NCBI GenBank assembly: GCA_033558025.1
Contig: JAUCEF010000007.1
Coordinates: forward strand, 186,001 to 250,000
Length of the DNA stretch: 64,000 nucleotides
DNA from: Phytophthora sp. 'mugwort'
Lineage: Eukaryota; Oomycota; Peronosporomycetes; Peronosporales; Peronosporaceae
Direction: 5' to 3'
The position numbers were made by a program, and so were the translations under genes. The notes beneath the pieces were generated by a model. The model ran no database searches and was not told the origin of the DNA. It saw nothing but the letters and a program-made list of their open reading frames with translations. Shown in pieces: positions 10,860 to 22,482 of this stretch. How positions within the stretch are numbered: position 1 is the stretch's first letter; every line of letters begins with the position of its first letter.

Positions 10860-11707
10860 GTGCCTGAACAACTGGACGACAAGCTCACACAGCAGTACCG
10901 TTCACCGCTGCTCCAATACCGTGACCGCTATGACGGACACCTGGGACGCATGCAGTTCCCGGACTATGAATTTCCAATATCTCCGGACTACAAAACGGTA
11001 CATGTCAAACCCTACGCCGTACCACGCAGCATCGAAGATCAGGCAAAGAAGCTCATCCAGCACCTCATTCACGAGGACGTGCTCGAGGCATCTACGAGTC
11101 CACAATGGGGTCGTCCATCTTCTTCATCGTGAAGCCGAACGGCTCCCTACGATACCTCGTTGACTACCGACGGCTCAATCAGTACTTGACGCGAAGTCCT
11201 TACTAGGTGCCACGGATCCGCGAAGTCCTTATGAAACTCTCAAACGCTAAGTGCATTTCAACGTTCGATGCCAACATTGGCTACTACGCGCGACGTCTAT
11301 CGAGAGACAGTCGGTCCTTCACGACATTCTGCCTACCCTTCGGGAAGTTTCAATACAAGAGACTGCCCATGAGTATCTCCACGGCTCCGGACGAATACCA
11401 AGCTTGCATGGAGAAGGTCTTCTACGACCTTGACTTCGTCATCGTGTACCTGGACGACCTACTCGTCTTCTCTCGGAATGAAGACGAACACCTGGAACAC
11501 ATTCGCGTCGTATTCGAACGGTTAGTCCGTTATGGCGTAACACTAAACGACAAAAAAGTGTCACATCCTGCGACAGGAAGTAGACTACGTAGGCTACACC
11601 TTATCAGCCGACGGAATCAAGCCTCAGTCGCGAAAAATCCAAGCGATCCAGAGGATAACCGTCCTGCGCAACAGAAAGGAACTACGTCGCTTCCTCGGGA
11701 TGATTAA
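10860..11707 (+). pseudogene. Reverse transcriptase of gypsy element 2
   Basis: RT starts with LLQYRDRYDGHLGRMQFPDY and VKPYAVPRSIEDQAKKLIQHL. It continues after a frame change with FFIVKPNGSLRYLVDYRRLNQ and a stop (TAG near 11205), then KLSNAKCISTFDANIGYYAR and the catalytic YLDD (IVYLDDLLVFSRNEDEHLEH, about 11443-11500). It is broken by at least two frameshifts and one nonsense codon. Confidence 0.85.
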
Positions 11708-12235
11708 TTACTATCAAGACATGGTCCCCTACAAGACGACTTTATGTAAGCTACTACACCGGTTTACCAGCACGAAGGTATCATTTACATGGTTATCGAG
11801 CGACACTGAAGCATTCAAAGCGGTACAACAAGCCTTCGCAGAAGCAGTATTCCCATCGTTCCCCGACTTAGAGAAACCCTTCGACATCTACGCAGACGCA
11901 AGCGGCACGCAACTCGGAGGTGTGATAATGCAAGGAACCAAGATCTTGACGTGCTATTCCAGAAGCCTAACAAAGCACCAGATCAAATGTACTATCAGAA
12001 ATCGAGCTCCTATCCATATGCGAGCTACTACGCGAGTACCGAACCATGCTTCTAGGATTTCCTGTGGTTGTACATACAGACCACGAAAATCTCATCTACC
12101 CTACAGAGATCAGCTTACGTGTCAAGCGCTGGAAGCTTTTACTGACTGAGTTCACCTCACTCTGAAGTATGTCAAGGGCGAAACAAACTTCGGCGCCGAC
12201 TCTCACGTTTGCGAATCGCTGTGAGCTTTGACCAC
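11700..12235 (+). pseudogene. RNase H of gypsy element 2
   Basis: The RT-RNase H connection (INYYQDMVPYKTTLCKLLHR) leads into the RNase H block DIYADASGTQLGGVIMQ and SRSLTKHQIK. A frameshift near 11995 moves the TDHENLIYP-type block into another frame. Confidence 0.8.
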
Positions 12236-12464
12236 CCACAGAACGAGGTGACGGAAAAGGTATACGCGCTCACCACGTCCCACGAGTGCGTGATGCAAGA
12301 TCCCGTTTTCCGCGAGTACCAGGAAAACGACGACATGATTCAAAAGAATAAGGCTGCGTGCCTAGGCGGTACTAACAACCCAGACTACCAGCTACGGCCT
12401 CTGCTCGGATGCACGATCGTAGCGTTCAAGAAGCGAGTCGTGGTACCCACCGCCCTATCGACGA

Positions 12465-13285
12465 CCTGATCGCCTGGTACCACCAGAACTTAGGACATCC
12501 CGCGACAGAGAGACAGTACAAGACTATGCGGCCTTTTTTCTACTGGCCCAGCATGGACATCAATTAGGTGATTTATCAAAGTGCGTCACATGCAAACAAT
12601 CTAAACTATATGGTGGCAAACAACACCATGGACTGTAACCGCCGCGCACACTCAAAGAGGCGAACCCATTCGACGTGGTACACGTCGACCTCATAGGACC
12701 GTACGAACACGGCAAATACGCTATCACTATCATTAATCCAGCCACCAGATGGCTAGAAGTCGGCATACATCCAGACAAGAACGCGCTAACAACAGCGGAG
12801 AGCTTCGACCGTGAATGGTTCTGCCGCTACCAACGACCCCTACAAGTCGTTCATGCTCGGGCCCAAGTTCACGGGCGGGAAATTCCAGGAACCGCTTTGG
12901 AGCTATGGAATTAAGTTCAAACAGATCACATCCAAAACCCACAGGTCAACGCCATATGCGAACGAGTCCACCTCGAGATACCCAATGTAATTCGCAGCCA
13001 CGAAGACGCGGACTGGACGAAGATCCCTCGCCATTCGAGCCAGCTACCACAACATTCCCAATGCCTCTCCTGGACAGATCGTCTTCGGAAAGACACGATT
13101 TCCAGACAGTTGCACGACGCCAACTGGAGCTACGTTTGCAAACGCAGGTTCAAGTCCATCCTCGCAGAAAACAATCGCGAAAACACGAAACGACTATAGC
13201 ACTTCTATCACCCTGGTGATCACGTCATGATACGCGTACAAAAAATATTCAGAGGAAAAACCAAACGCATTGCAGACGATCCATG
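12465..13285 (+). pseudogene. Integrase of gypsy element 2, truncated
   Basis: The HHCC start (LIAWYHQNLGHPATERQYKT) is followed by the catalytic core start DVVHVDLIGPYEHGKYAI, which carries the first Asp. Later parts jump frames (RSSSERHDFQTVARRQLELR region). The C-terminal beta-barrel ends abruptly at 13285 (RGKTKRIADDP) against the neighbouring LTR. Confidence 0.8.
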
Positions 13286-13745
13286 TGGCAGGGGTCACAC
13301 GCACCCTGGCCTGAGGAAGCGTAGCTTCTAACCGAGACAGACGCTCTGCGTCTCTGTCTTCTTGTCGCACGCGGAAAGCCTTGCTTTCCAATAGTCCGTG
13401 GGACAGGGTTCCCACGACATGCGAACTTCTAGTTAGATTTTAACTGAGTCTTTATTAGCATGCTCCTATGTTCCTAGTTACTGTAAACTGTCTAATTAAT
13501 GCATCATCCAAGTCACCGGTTTCTCAATGGGTGGTTCTCAAGCCATGTATCATCCTAAGTGCGATTTGTACCTAAAGGTGCTCTCACTAGGTACGATTCG
13601 TACCTGAGTGTGTCTATCGTTTATGTGAGACCCGTACTTAGTGATGTGTTTCTCTTCTAGATACGATCCGTACCTTGTCTGTGGGCATCGAATATTGTGT
13701 GGCCACACCAACTGGTCATGGGCCATCCATCAGGAACACACCCCA
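13286..13745 (-). repeat. 3' LTR of family A copy 1
   Basis: A 460-bp repeat, the same length as the 3' LTR of copy 2. It contains several copies of a short palindrome-like motif around GGTACGAATCGTACC. It differs from its own 5' LTR at many sites, and at about a dozen sites from the 3' LTR of copy 2. Confidence 0.9.
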
Positions 13746-13924
13746 TTACACCCACCCACACCACACGGAGAAAACCGTACGGGAAGGCCCGAGGCGAGTC
13801 CAGCGGATAATGAGCACTTCGTCCCGCACCCCGAAGTTGAACCTCATTTCTCAAACACCCCGCTGACGCCGATGATAATCGCCAAATGGGCATGACATAG
13901 ACGACGACATCACCGAGCCCCGCG

Positions 13925-14880
13925 GTGCCAAGCGCACCCTCAAAACCCACCGACACGTCCGTGTCCGAGCCCGGAGCCTCCAACGCTGGCCCAACAACGA
14001 AGACAAGGAACCAGACGAAGGCAAACTCCGCCACCAAGAAAGCAGGAAAGACGAAGGCCCCGCGGGCCAGCACCAAGCCCAAGACCCCGTCCCGCAGAGC
14101 GGCCTTGTCTGCCGCATGCCGTCGTAAACGACACGAAGTGTCCGTACCAGGCCCCGTGGGTTCGCTGAGCGATGAATCGAGCGACGAGGATGACGACGTG
14201 GTCAATCCGAATCTCGTCCTTCCTGACGAGGACATGCCTAGCAAGCTATGTCCGCCGAAAAGGCAAAGATTCCTGTGCCTGCGCCTGCGAAGAGCTTGGC
14301 CCTCGCCGAATACGCCGTCCGCCGACCCGGTCCCGCCGATCACGCCGTCAGCCGAAGTGGCCTCGCCAAGCACATCGGAGGCAACCACGGACCCGAAGAA
14401 GGGTATGGCCAAGGACCCGTGCGTCGATACGCCTGTTGAGGTGACCCCGTCCAAGCCTCTCGCAGAGACGCCCGTCGCGGACGTGGAGGCGAAGGACAAG
14501 ACGCCTGCGGATCCCATCCGGGAAGTGGCCCCAAAGATCCCGCTCCCGCTATCTGAAGACGTCTCCCAGAGGTGGACTACGAGGTGTCGGAGGATGAGCA
14601 CGAGCCGCCGTCGTCTTCTCCACAACTCACTGAGCAGCAGCGTACTATCCATCCGGGAAGCCCTGCGAGTCCGCACAGCAAAGCTGCCGTCGAAAGAACC
14701 AAGCTGGTGCTGAAGAACCGTGAAGTCCCGGCTGAGTCAGCCACTCCCGCGCCCCAGCTCGAGAAGCCTCTGATCATCACCAATGCCGGTCTCGACGAGG
14801 GACTAGACCCCACGCGCCTGCAACGCGACAACCGTGAACACATGCGCGAGCGCGCGGACCCAGCGCGTCTTGACGCCTAA
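13925..14880 (+). other. Antisense open frames in the 3' region of copy 1, acidic/Ser-Pro-rich part
   Basis: Opposite to the retrotransposon genes, a 262-residue frame (13925-14713) runs into a second one (14572-14880) by a frame change. The protein has Thr/Lys-rich then basic stretches, an acidic patch (SLSDESSDEDDDVVNPN) and many Pro-Ser-Thr repeats, with SEDEHEPPSSSPQL in the second frame. This mix suggests a nucleic-acid-binding or chromatin-type linker. A sense-strand open frame of 339 codons over the same DNA looks like a mirror of this composition. No family is recognised. Confidence 0.4.
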
Positions 14881-15559
14881 CGATCTCAAGACCGAAAACG
14901 CGAATACGAGCCGTCGGCCCCGCGAAGTCGTGAGCAGCTGCTAGCGCACCGCATCCGGTCTCCGGAGGAGTATTCGTCGAATTGCGGCGAAGCCGTCAGC
15001 CCTGAGTAACCGCAGCTAGGTGCGAGAAGTGTCCGATCGCTCTTGCGAGCGACATGGCCACGCTCGACACTCCAACGCGGTTGAGTTCGAGGCTTGGCTT
15101 CGCCACGCCGCCTACCCCATAGCGGATTTACTGTGGTCGCCTCATCGGCTAGATTGGCTCGCGTTACCGCGTCTCGCTTTCGCATGTCGAAGACGAAAGC
15201 TGGCCGGACTTGGCATCGATGTTGAGACGTCCGAGACTTGACCACACGACAAGTTGTCCTCGAGGAGGTCGTGTCGAAGGTGCAGAAGTCGAGGCATTCA
15301 CAACCCTTTGAACCTAGGAGCATTCTAGGGGCGGTTAGCGCGGACCGGCTCGTTGGGAGCGCTTATAAGCGTTCACGATGTCGGCGCAGTCCACCGCGAG
15401 GCGGCTTTCCGTCTTCCACGCATTATCGGACGATGGATACGCGCGCCACTTCAAAGATACTGGTCGACGCCCTCACACCTCCGGTGTTTCACCAGCTTCT
15501 CCACATGGAAGTACTGCTCCCCATCATTACCCAGTAGGGGTGGAGGAGGCCGGAGCGGC

Positions 15560-15990
15560 CGTTGCTGGGGCGTCGCGGCTCGAGTTGACGCCGCCGAATG
15601 GTTCCGGGAACCTCGCGGAAGCGATGGCGAGTGCCAGAGTCTTCTGGACGTTCATCGAACCGATATGATCGCTTTCTGTGGCCGCCAACAGCTCCTGGAG
15701 ACGCGATTGGAGCCGGCGTTGCGCCAGGCGCCCGACGTAGACGCGGAGAGGCACCGCCAGTGGGCGAACGTGGATCGCCTGGAGCAGAACTTGTCGCAGT
15801 CTGAGATGCGTGTCCGTCATTCGCTCGAAGAGCAGGTCGGGTGGACCAGGGATCTCTATAACCGCGTCCGACATTTGGAGCGGCACCCGCCTGTCGAACC
15901 TGCGAGGGCTGCTTCTGTTGCGCGGCCGCCTTCGGCACCTGCGAATGAGGAGACTCTAATACGCGTGGTGCAGAGCGCTCTGCTCGCTAC
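15560..15990 (+). other. Antisense coiled-coil-like frame in the 3' region of copy 1
   Basis: A plus-strand frame reads RQQLLETRLEPALRQAPDVD followed by ERHRQWANVDRLEQNLSQSE and WTRDLYNRVRHLERHPPVEP, with regular Leu/charged spacing like a coiled coil. It lies next to the end of the sense pol reading. Upstream parts are in other frames. It could be the C-terminal part of the same antisense gene as 13925-14880. Confidence 0.4.
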
Positions 15991-15994
15991 ACAG

Positions 15995-16390
15995 GGTCTT
16001 GGACAGACCCGGCGGAAGGCGCTCCGCCTCATGGTACGCTTTGAGCATGCCGACGTAGAACGTTGCCATGGACGATGGCAGATCCAGCGTGTAGGCGTTG
16101 CCGTGGACGCCAATGACCGTGAACGGCCCACGAATCGTAGCCTGAGTTTGTGCTCCCTACCGAAGACACTGCGTGTATTGGAAGATTTTTGCGTTTAAGA
16201 ACACCAAATCCCCAATTTTAAACACTTGTGTGTTGTTGCGCCCACGGCGGTCACTCTTTTCCTTTTGTAGGTCTTGGGCGGCTGCCATGGCGTCACGGAC
16301 GCGAGCACGAATCACTGCCCTAGCCTCGATGAAGGAAAGAAGGTTCCGTTTCACGGATGGGCGTACGCCTTTGAGACCCATTAGACCCAT
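15995..16390 (-). pseudogene. Integrase C-terminal tail of copy 1
   Basis: The segment LLSFIEARAVIRARVRDAMA with RNNTQVFKIGDLVFLNAK is the usual post-core region of gypsy integrase. It is followed in other frames by a GPFTVIGVHGNAYTLDLP block. Same sequence and same frame breaks as 34403-34837. Confidence 0.75.
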
Positions 16391-16398
16391 TGGGTCGT

Positions 16399-17211
16399 CT
16401 ATGACGGACCTCCCTTATTCAAATCAGAAGCCGGAGGCAACGATAACGGCATACGCGGATGCCGCAACCCCTTAACGTAGAACGGGGTGAACCCCGTGGA
16501 CACGTGAACCGTGTTATTCAGCGCAAGTTCCACTTGCGCCAACTGCGTGCTCCACTTCGTGGGTTCTGCCACGCAGACGCTGCGCAAGACGTCTTCCAAG
16601 ACGGTTGACGCGTTCGGTTTAACCATCGGTCGTGGATGGCCCGTCGTGGACATGTCCAACTTCGTACCGAGAAGTCGGAACAGGTGTTGCCAGAAGTGGG
16701 ATACAAATCGAGGGTCTCTGTCACTGACAAATGCCTCTGGGAGGCCATGATGACGGAAGACGTTGTCAATGAAGCGTTGAGCCGCCTGCGGCGCTGTCAC
16801 ACTCTCCTTCACGGCCACCAGCCGTACCATCTTGCTTAGCCAGCAAACGAAGCCCAAGACGCCAGTATGGCCTCTCCCATCGGGTGGTAACTCGAATATG
16901 AAGTCCACGCTCACCGAACGCCAACAGTCAGCCGGAACCGGCAAGCTCATCAGTGGCGCTGCCGAAGCGGGCGAGCGTTTTACCGTTTGCACGTCTCTCA
17001 TATCTTGACGTAAGGGCGAACCCGCTTGTACATGTGGGGCCACCAGTAATCCCGTGCCACTGACGTGTACGTCTTTTCTCGACCCAAGTGGCCGCTAAGC
17101 ATCGCGTCGTTGGCTTTAAAGAGGATTTGGTGCCTCAGGGCGTCGGCATTGGGCACGACTAGGCGAGGAGCGTCCTCTTTGTCTACTTGGTAGTAGAGAA
17201 GGCCCTAAGCG
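16399..17211 (-). pseudogene. Integrase core of copy 1
   Basis: A 214-codon frame (16399-17043) holds SVDFIFELPPDGRGHTGV and VSDRDPRFVSHFWQHLF, with the first two catalytic Asp. The catalytic Glu region is shifted out of frame and reads HPRPMVKPNASTV instead of the usual HPQTDGQTERVN type, because of indels and a stop shared with copy 2. The zinc-binding part lies upstream in another frame. Confidence 0.85.
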
Positions 17212-17380
17212 AGGGCATAGCGGTGCAACCGTGTGCGATGACGAGCCGTAAGCTGGGAGTTCCCAGAGCCCGCGCGCAGCGCTTGTACCAAATCTCTGAG
17301 ATCGTCGTCTTTTGCGTAAGCTTCGCGGATCAGCTCGTGGAGCGGCGACTCAAGAAGCACGGCGTCTGCTAGCTCGTAGT

Positions 17381-17965
17381 CTAGTCTCCTGGAAGCGCGT
17401 CTGCCAGGATGTTTTGCTTGCCCGGCTTGCAAGCCACCGTGAAGTTGTACTCGGCGAAGAACGATAGCCATCGCGCCATGCGCTGAGGGAGATGCGGCGA
17501 CGAGGTCGCCGTCGTCAACGAGGCATGGTCTGCGTAGATCACAAGGGCTTGCTGCCCAGTAGATCCACCCTGAACTTCACTAGTGCGTACTTCATCGCGA
17601 GGAGTCCTTGCCATGGACAGGTTAGTTCTTTTCCGCAGCTTTCAGCTGCCGGGATTGGAACGAAACCGCCCTCTCCCTGCCTTCGGCATCCACTTGGAGC
17701 AGGGCGCAGCCGATGGCAAAGTCAGAGGCATCACACTCCACGCTAAACGGACGATCCTCGTCGGGGAGTGCCAGGATGGTGTACTCTGCAGACTCTGCGT
17801 GACGGCTCCAAAGGCTCTTTGAGCCTCATCGGTCCATGACCATTCCGCTTCTTTCTTTCGAAGGTTCGTCAAAGGCCTGGCCAATTCAGCGTAGTTCTCG
17901 CTATACTTGTGTAAGTAGTTGGCAAGGCCGAGCCACGTGCGCAGATCCCGTTGGGAGGTAGGCAC
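17381..17965 (-). pseudogene. RNase H of copy 1
   Basis: DLRTWLGLANYLHKYSENYA begins the RT-RNase H link; the RNase H core is split over two further frames. The expected NYPVHDKE block reads N-stop-PVHGK, with TAA on the minus strand at 17622-17624. The same stop is in copy 2 (33169-33171). The end KPGKQNILADALPGD is conserved. Confidence 0.85.
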
Positions 17966-17999
17966 ATGCCACAGCGAGATTGTTTCAATCTTCTCGTGG

Positions 18000-18640
18000 T
18001 CAGCCCTTATGCCATCCTTCCCAAGGAAGCACCCGAGGAACGGGATTTCCTCCGCGCCGAAGATGCACTGTTAACGTTTGCATACAAACGACAAAACTTG
18101 CATTTCGACGTCGGTCTTTCCATCCGCAGTGAACGAAGATGTCGTCGAAGTAGGTCTGCACAAAGTGCCGCAACAGCCGGAATAGCTGTGTCACCAAGCG
18201 ATTAAACGTCGCTGGCGCGTTGGATAGCCCTTGGGGTATCACCAACCATTCCCACAAAATCCCGCTGGGAGTACTCATGGGTGTCAGAGGAATATCCGAT
18301 TCCCGCATCAGTAGCTGATAGTACCCATCGACCATGTGGAGCGCGCTGAACACCGTTCTGCCCGCCATTGTTCTACACCACATCCTTCCGAATAATAGGC
18401 GTTGACACCGGGATAGTGGCAGCATTCAGCTTGTTGAAGGCGTGAACCATACGCCACTTCCCGTTGGGTTTGCGCACACAAAACGTCGGGGACGAGCGCG
18501 GCGCCTTTGACTCGAGCGCCATACCGACGGCATGCTTTGCCGCGAAGGACGCGTCGGTCACATCGACTTGTTCCTTTAGAAGCGGCCACTGCCGTGTGCA
18601 GTACTTGGTACCCGGCTCCAAGTCGATTTCGTGGCGAGCG
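18000..18640 (-). pseudogene. Reverse transcriptase of copy 1
   Basis: EPGTKYCTRQWPLLKEQVDV and SSPTFCVRKPNGKWRMVHAF are in one frame, ending in a TAG (18373-18375) after IIRKDVV. The frame then resumes with FSALHMVDGYYQLLMRESDI and the catalytic YFDDIFVHC near 18140-18151. The stop is shared with copy 2. Confidence 0.85.
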
Positions 18641-19657
18641 CCACGATCCGGTGGTAATATGGAAGGTTTTTTCTTTTTTTCTGGACACTACATCAAGAAC
18701 TCCTTCAACAGAGGATAATAAGGATCCGAGGGATCCCTTAATATGGCTGCGCCATAACGCCGTTGTCTCTGCGCGCCGCCTTTCTTCTTCTAGAACTCTG
18801 TTCCATGACCGACGAGCTATTAAGTTCCATCGAGGCCTGCTCTCGACGGAGAAGGACGTGGTCCTCAATTTCTCCTGCCTTCAATGACTTGGGTGAACTC
18901 GACGTACGAAAGCTCCTCGAGCTTCATGATCTCCGACACCCCGGGTAAGGGAGTTAGCTCAACACCCGCCATGCGGTTTCCCTTGAGTGCATCAACGACC
19001 ACAGTGGTGGACACCCCGTTCACTGGGCTAACAGGTAGGGATACAGCCTTGCTGTCTGTCTCTTCGTTCGTGGAAGCCTCTGCTCGACCACCTTGGGTTG
19101 CGCGACGTCCGTCGTCAGCGTCTTCTTCATCTGCGTGAGCTGAGCCAGCTCGAACGCATTGAGTTGTGGGAGTCTCCGCTCGACCACCTTGTGTTGCGCG
19201 ACGTCCTTCGTCAGCGTCTTCCTTATCTACGTGAGCTGAACCAGCTCGGACGCGGTGCGTTGTGGGAGCCTCTGCTCGACCACATTGAGTTCCAGAAACG
19301 ACCACTCTTCGGCAGATCCGGCGAAATGTCGTTCTCCACGTGGCACTCGGTGCTCATGCACAAACCCGTCATGGGATGAGGAGGGGACACGACCCGCCAA
19401 AGCTCGATCCACGAGGGATTTGTGGCTAGCACCCTATGATACGACTGCGCCAGTCGATCCACGGCTCATGCTTTACAAGCCAGGGCATGCCGAGGATCAG
19501 ATCGTATCGATCACATGTCGAGGTCAATGAACAGTTCGACCGAGTTAAAGTCGACAAATTTGACAGTCAAAGGGAGGAGAACCTTCCGCGTCGATACAAT
19601 CGAACCAGTCGCTAAGCGAACAGACACATTATGGTTACTCTTAGAGTCTTCTAGAGC

Positions 19658-20014
19658 TTAACATACAGTGTACTGTTCTAGAACGCTGGTTTTCGTTGCG
19701 AAATTGCAAGACAGTCCTGAATCGATCAGGATGGTCATAGGTTCTTCATACGCTTTGACGCTGGCGGTGATGACCACGAGGTTAGACCGCGTAGCGGCCA
19801 CCGAGAGAAACAACAACGTTGGCTCAAGGACTTGCTGCCCCGGACGGGGAGGTGGCGAAGCCACCATTGATCGTAAAGAGCGGAGTCTCCCAGCATGGCG
19901 TCCCGCACCTACTGGGAGCCGTCGCTTTCCGACAAGTCGGACTGAATTACATTGAGCGACGGCGATGCCGAGGTGGCCTTGCCACGGTTGACTCGCCACG
20001 GGTTTGTCGGGCAA
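19658..20014 (-). pseudogene. Protease region of copy 1
   Basis: The motif TILIDSGLSCNFATKTSVLE is the aspartic protease active site, with Leu-Ser where Ala-Thr/Ser is usual after DSG. The frame stops soon after (EQYTVC-stop). The next segment, LILGMPWL-like on the minus strand near 19480, continues the protease in another frame. Confidence 0.75.
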
Positions 20015-20654
20015 TCTTTGCGACGGAAGTGGCCTACTTCGTTGCAGCCGAAGCAGCGACCACTCGCGCGGGGTTTCTTCGAGGAGAGTCCAGCCGACTC
20101 GGCAGAAGCGATCTCCATGGGGGTGGGGCCTTCAGACGAGTCCGAAGGACCAGCATGTCCCTGTGCGGAACGCACACAGTCGTCTTCCAGCAGAGCGAGG
20201 TGTACTGCCTCGTTGAAGGTCTTGGTTGACGCCGGAAGAGCTCCGTCCGTACCGAGCCCGTGCGGACACCGTCCATGAACACCGTGACCTTCACGCCCTC
20301 CGAGAGGGAAGCTCCGACCATAGCTGCTTCCAGGTTTGCAGTTCCATGACATAGTTTTGGAGGGAACGCTTGCCTTGCTTGTCGCAAGAACAGGGAGCGA
20401 TGGCGATACGCCACGTTGGCCAACAGGAAATTGCGGAGCTCCTGTTCCATGAACGACCATGAGGTGAAATATCCCGGAGGCGAGGTCTCTCGATCCATAG
20501 CCCATGCACATGTCCGACCTCCTAGGTTGGACAGGGCGAAGGCGACTTGAGATCTCGCATCATAAATCTGTCCCGCGCTCAGCGCGATCTCGACCTCGCG
20601 AATCCAGAAGACCAAGCTGTCCGACTCTTTCCCGTCGAACTTGGGAACCATCAT
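20011..20654 (-). pseudogene. gag of copy 1
   Basis: MVPKFDGKESDSLVFWIRE opens the capsid-like region. A frameshift divides it, and the zinc knuckle CFGCNEVGHFRRKDC is in the second frame (about 20011-20055). One visible difference from copy 2 in this part is Val for Ile at IREVEIALS. Confidence 0.8.
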
Positions 20655-21020
20655 CTTGACCGCATTCGTCGACCCTTGTCACGAAGCGAAGGTAGCGGAC
20701 TTCCGCGCATCGGATTGAGCTGCGCTCTGGGCTTTTACCCACACTGTCGCGCATGCAGCTTCTTGGGCTGCGGCGCTCACGTGTGCGACGAGAGGTCTCG
20801 TACTTGTCAAAACGCTCAATGCGGGCTCTCTGCTCTTCCGCAGGGAGTGAGGAATCCAGCGAAAGCCTGCTTGCCTAGAAGGCTAACTATCTTGGTTAAG
20901 GTGGCCCAGTGGGCATCCGAGAGTTGAGAGAAGGCTTGGCGAGACGGCATTCGACTCCCTGAGTCTTCTATACTCAAAGAGAACTTGATTACTATTGCAA
21001 TCAGCGATGGTCGCGGGATT

Positions 21021-21037
21021 GACTACAAGTGCTACCA
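21021..21037 (-). promoter_or_regulatory. Probable tRNA primer-binding site of copy 1
   Basis: Read on the element strand, TGGTAGCACTTGTAGTC lies five bases after the 5' LTR. TGG at its start would pair with a tRNA CCA end. I cannot name the tRNA. Confidence 0.5.
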
Positions 21038-21042
21038 TGTGT

Positions 21043-21500
21043 TGACGGGGGCCATACGCACCCTGGCCTGAGGAAACGTACTTCTAACCGAGGCAGAGGC
21101 CCTGCGTCTCTGTCTTCTTATCGCACGAGGAAAGCCTTGCTTTCCTATAGTCCGTGGGACAGGGTTCCCACGACATGCGAACTTCTAGGTAGATTTTAAC
21201 TGAGTCTTTATTAGCATGCTCCTATGTTCCTAGTTACTGTAAACTGTCTAATTAATGCATCATCCAAGTCACCGGTTTCTCAATGGGTGGTTCTCAAGCC
21301 ATGTATCATCCTAAGTGCGATTTGTACCTAAAGGTAGCTCTCTCTTGGTACGATTCGTACCTAAGTGTGTCTATCGTTTATGTGCGACCCGTACTTAGTG
21401 ATGTGTTTCTCTACTAGATACGATCCGTACCTCGTGTGTGGGCATCGAATATTGTGTGGCAACACCAACTGGCCACGGGCTATCCATCAGGAACACACCA
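21043..21500 (-). repeat. 5' LTR of family A copy 1
   Basis: A 458-bp LTR. Its part nearest the internal region is the same as in copy 2's 5' LTR, and both differ there from both 3' LTRs. Confidence 0.9.
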
Positions 21501-22160
21501 GATGAACACCGGATCACGAGGCTGCCATGGCAACACTATGGGTCATCTGGGCCACTGTAACCCCGTTATTCTATGGAGGCTACGTAACAAAAGCATATTC
21601 GACGGACTCCCCACCTCGGTGCACGATACCCCGTCTATCGTATGGGCAGCTGGGACACATCAGGTGAAGGCGATTGCCAGCAGTTGTCAAGCGCACCCAG
21701 AACCACTAATAAAGGGATACTGCTTGGAAGTATGCCACCGCATTATGCAGACAGTCGGCTGTGAGATCGACACCGTAGAATTCGACTCATACGATATTAC
21801 TCCGGCACCAACCAAGATAAAGATGAAGGAGGGTGGGTAGCATACCGGCGACGGCCCCAGAGCGGGTGGCTTCTCCACTGTGCAGGCAGTGTCCGCATTG
21901 CGTCATTCTGCCAACGGAGAGACAACGCAAACTTTGTCTTAGAGCAGAGCCTCAGCACCGTGATCAGCGCCACCAATCCAACAACAGTGTTTCTTCGCGT
22001 AGAGAGCATGGAGTCAATCATTCCACTCGCGCCGCGCCAGGACGACCCCCACAAGGACGCCATTGCTGCTACACTCCGAGGATTCTTCCCCGTCCTATGG
22101 AACAAACCCCGGCTATTGTACTGGCAGAAAATGAGGGGCTAGTACGTATGGACCCGTCAC
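21501..22160 (+). pseudogene. Possible LINE-type retrotransposon tail
   Basis: A plus-strand frame up to 21840 carries VILWRLRNKSIFDGLPTSV. This resembles the WxxWxxRNxxxF block that follows RT in many LINE elements. It is followed by KGYCLEVCHRIMQTVG and DSYDITPAPTKIKMKEGG. A second frame to about 22142 (NPTTVFLRVESMESIIPL, LWNKPRLLYWQKMRG) may be a decayed continuation. No endonuclease or RT core is present. Confidence 0.35.
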
Positions 22161-22217
22161 ATGGTCAATTTTGAAAAAACAAAAACTGGTACGACAGATA
22201 TGTGGTAAAACAGCCCA

Positions 22218-22306
22218 TTTTGAGTATAATTATGCCGCTAAAAATGGCTAAATCATCGCTGTTTTGAGTATGATAATGCCGGTAAAAATTGCTGAATCAT
22301 CGCCGT
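22218..22306 (+). repeat. Two imperfect 45-bp tandem units
   Basis: TTTGAGTATAATTATGCCGC is followed 45 bases later by TTTGAGTATGATAATGCCGG, and the match continues to the end of each unit with a few changes. It is AT-rich, non-coding, and lies just outside the PiggyBac-like element. Confidence 0.75.
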
Positions 22307-22472
22307 TTTGATGCTACACGCGCTGCAAAAGGTGTCTCGGAGGCCGCTTTTGTGGGGAGACAGTTGCTTGTACAGGGATTATTATTGGCCAAACATCGTG
22401 GATAGTTCGGAGCATATCTGAAAACAGGGTTCCAGCAAAAAAACGTGCGTTTTTGCGAGTTGTGCTAATTAA

Positions 22473-22482
22473 CCCTTTCGCG
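22473..22482 (+). repeat. Left terminal inverted repeat of the PiggyBac-like element
   Basis: CCCTTTCGCG directly after TTAA. It pairs with 28369-28378. Confidence 0.8.

Larger units (their letters stand above)
8922..13285 (+). mobile_element. Ty3/gypsy retrotransposon (element 2), truncated at its 3' end
   Basis: An LTR-like 5' segment is followed by gag, protease, RT with YLDD, RNase H and integrase. This is a different gypsy lineage from element 1 and from the inverted pair. The integrase C-terminus (HPGDHVMIRVQKIFRGKTKR) stops abruptly at 13285, where the LTR of family A copy 1 begins, and no 3' LTR is found. Confidence 0.85.
13286..21500 (-). mobile_element. Ty3/gypsy retrotransposon, family A copy 1 (minus strand)
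   Basis: This 8.2-kb element has LTRs at both ends (13286-13745 and 21043-21500) and gag, protease, RT, RNase H and integrase on the minus strand, plus a 3' region with plus-strand (antisense) open frames. It is nearly identical, inverted, to 29392-37507. Both copies carry the same stops and frameshifts. No target duplication is seen: the left flank is the cut integrase of element 2, the right flank GATGA. Confidence 0.95.
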
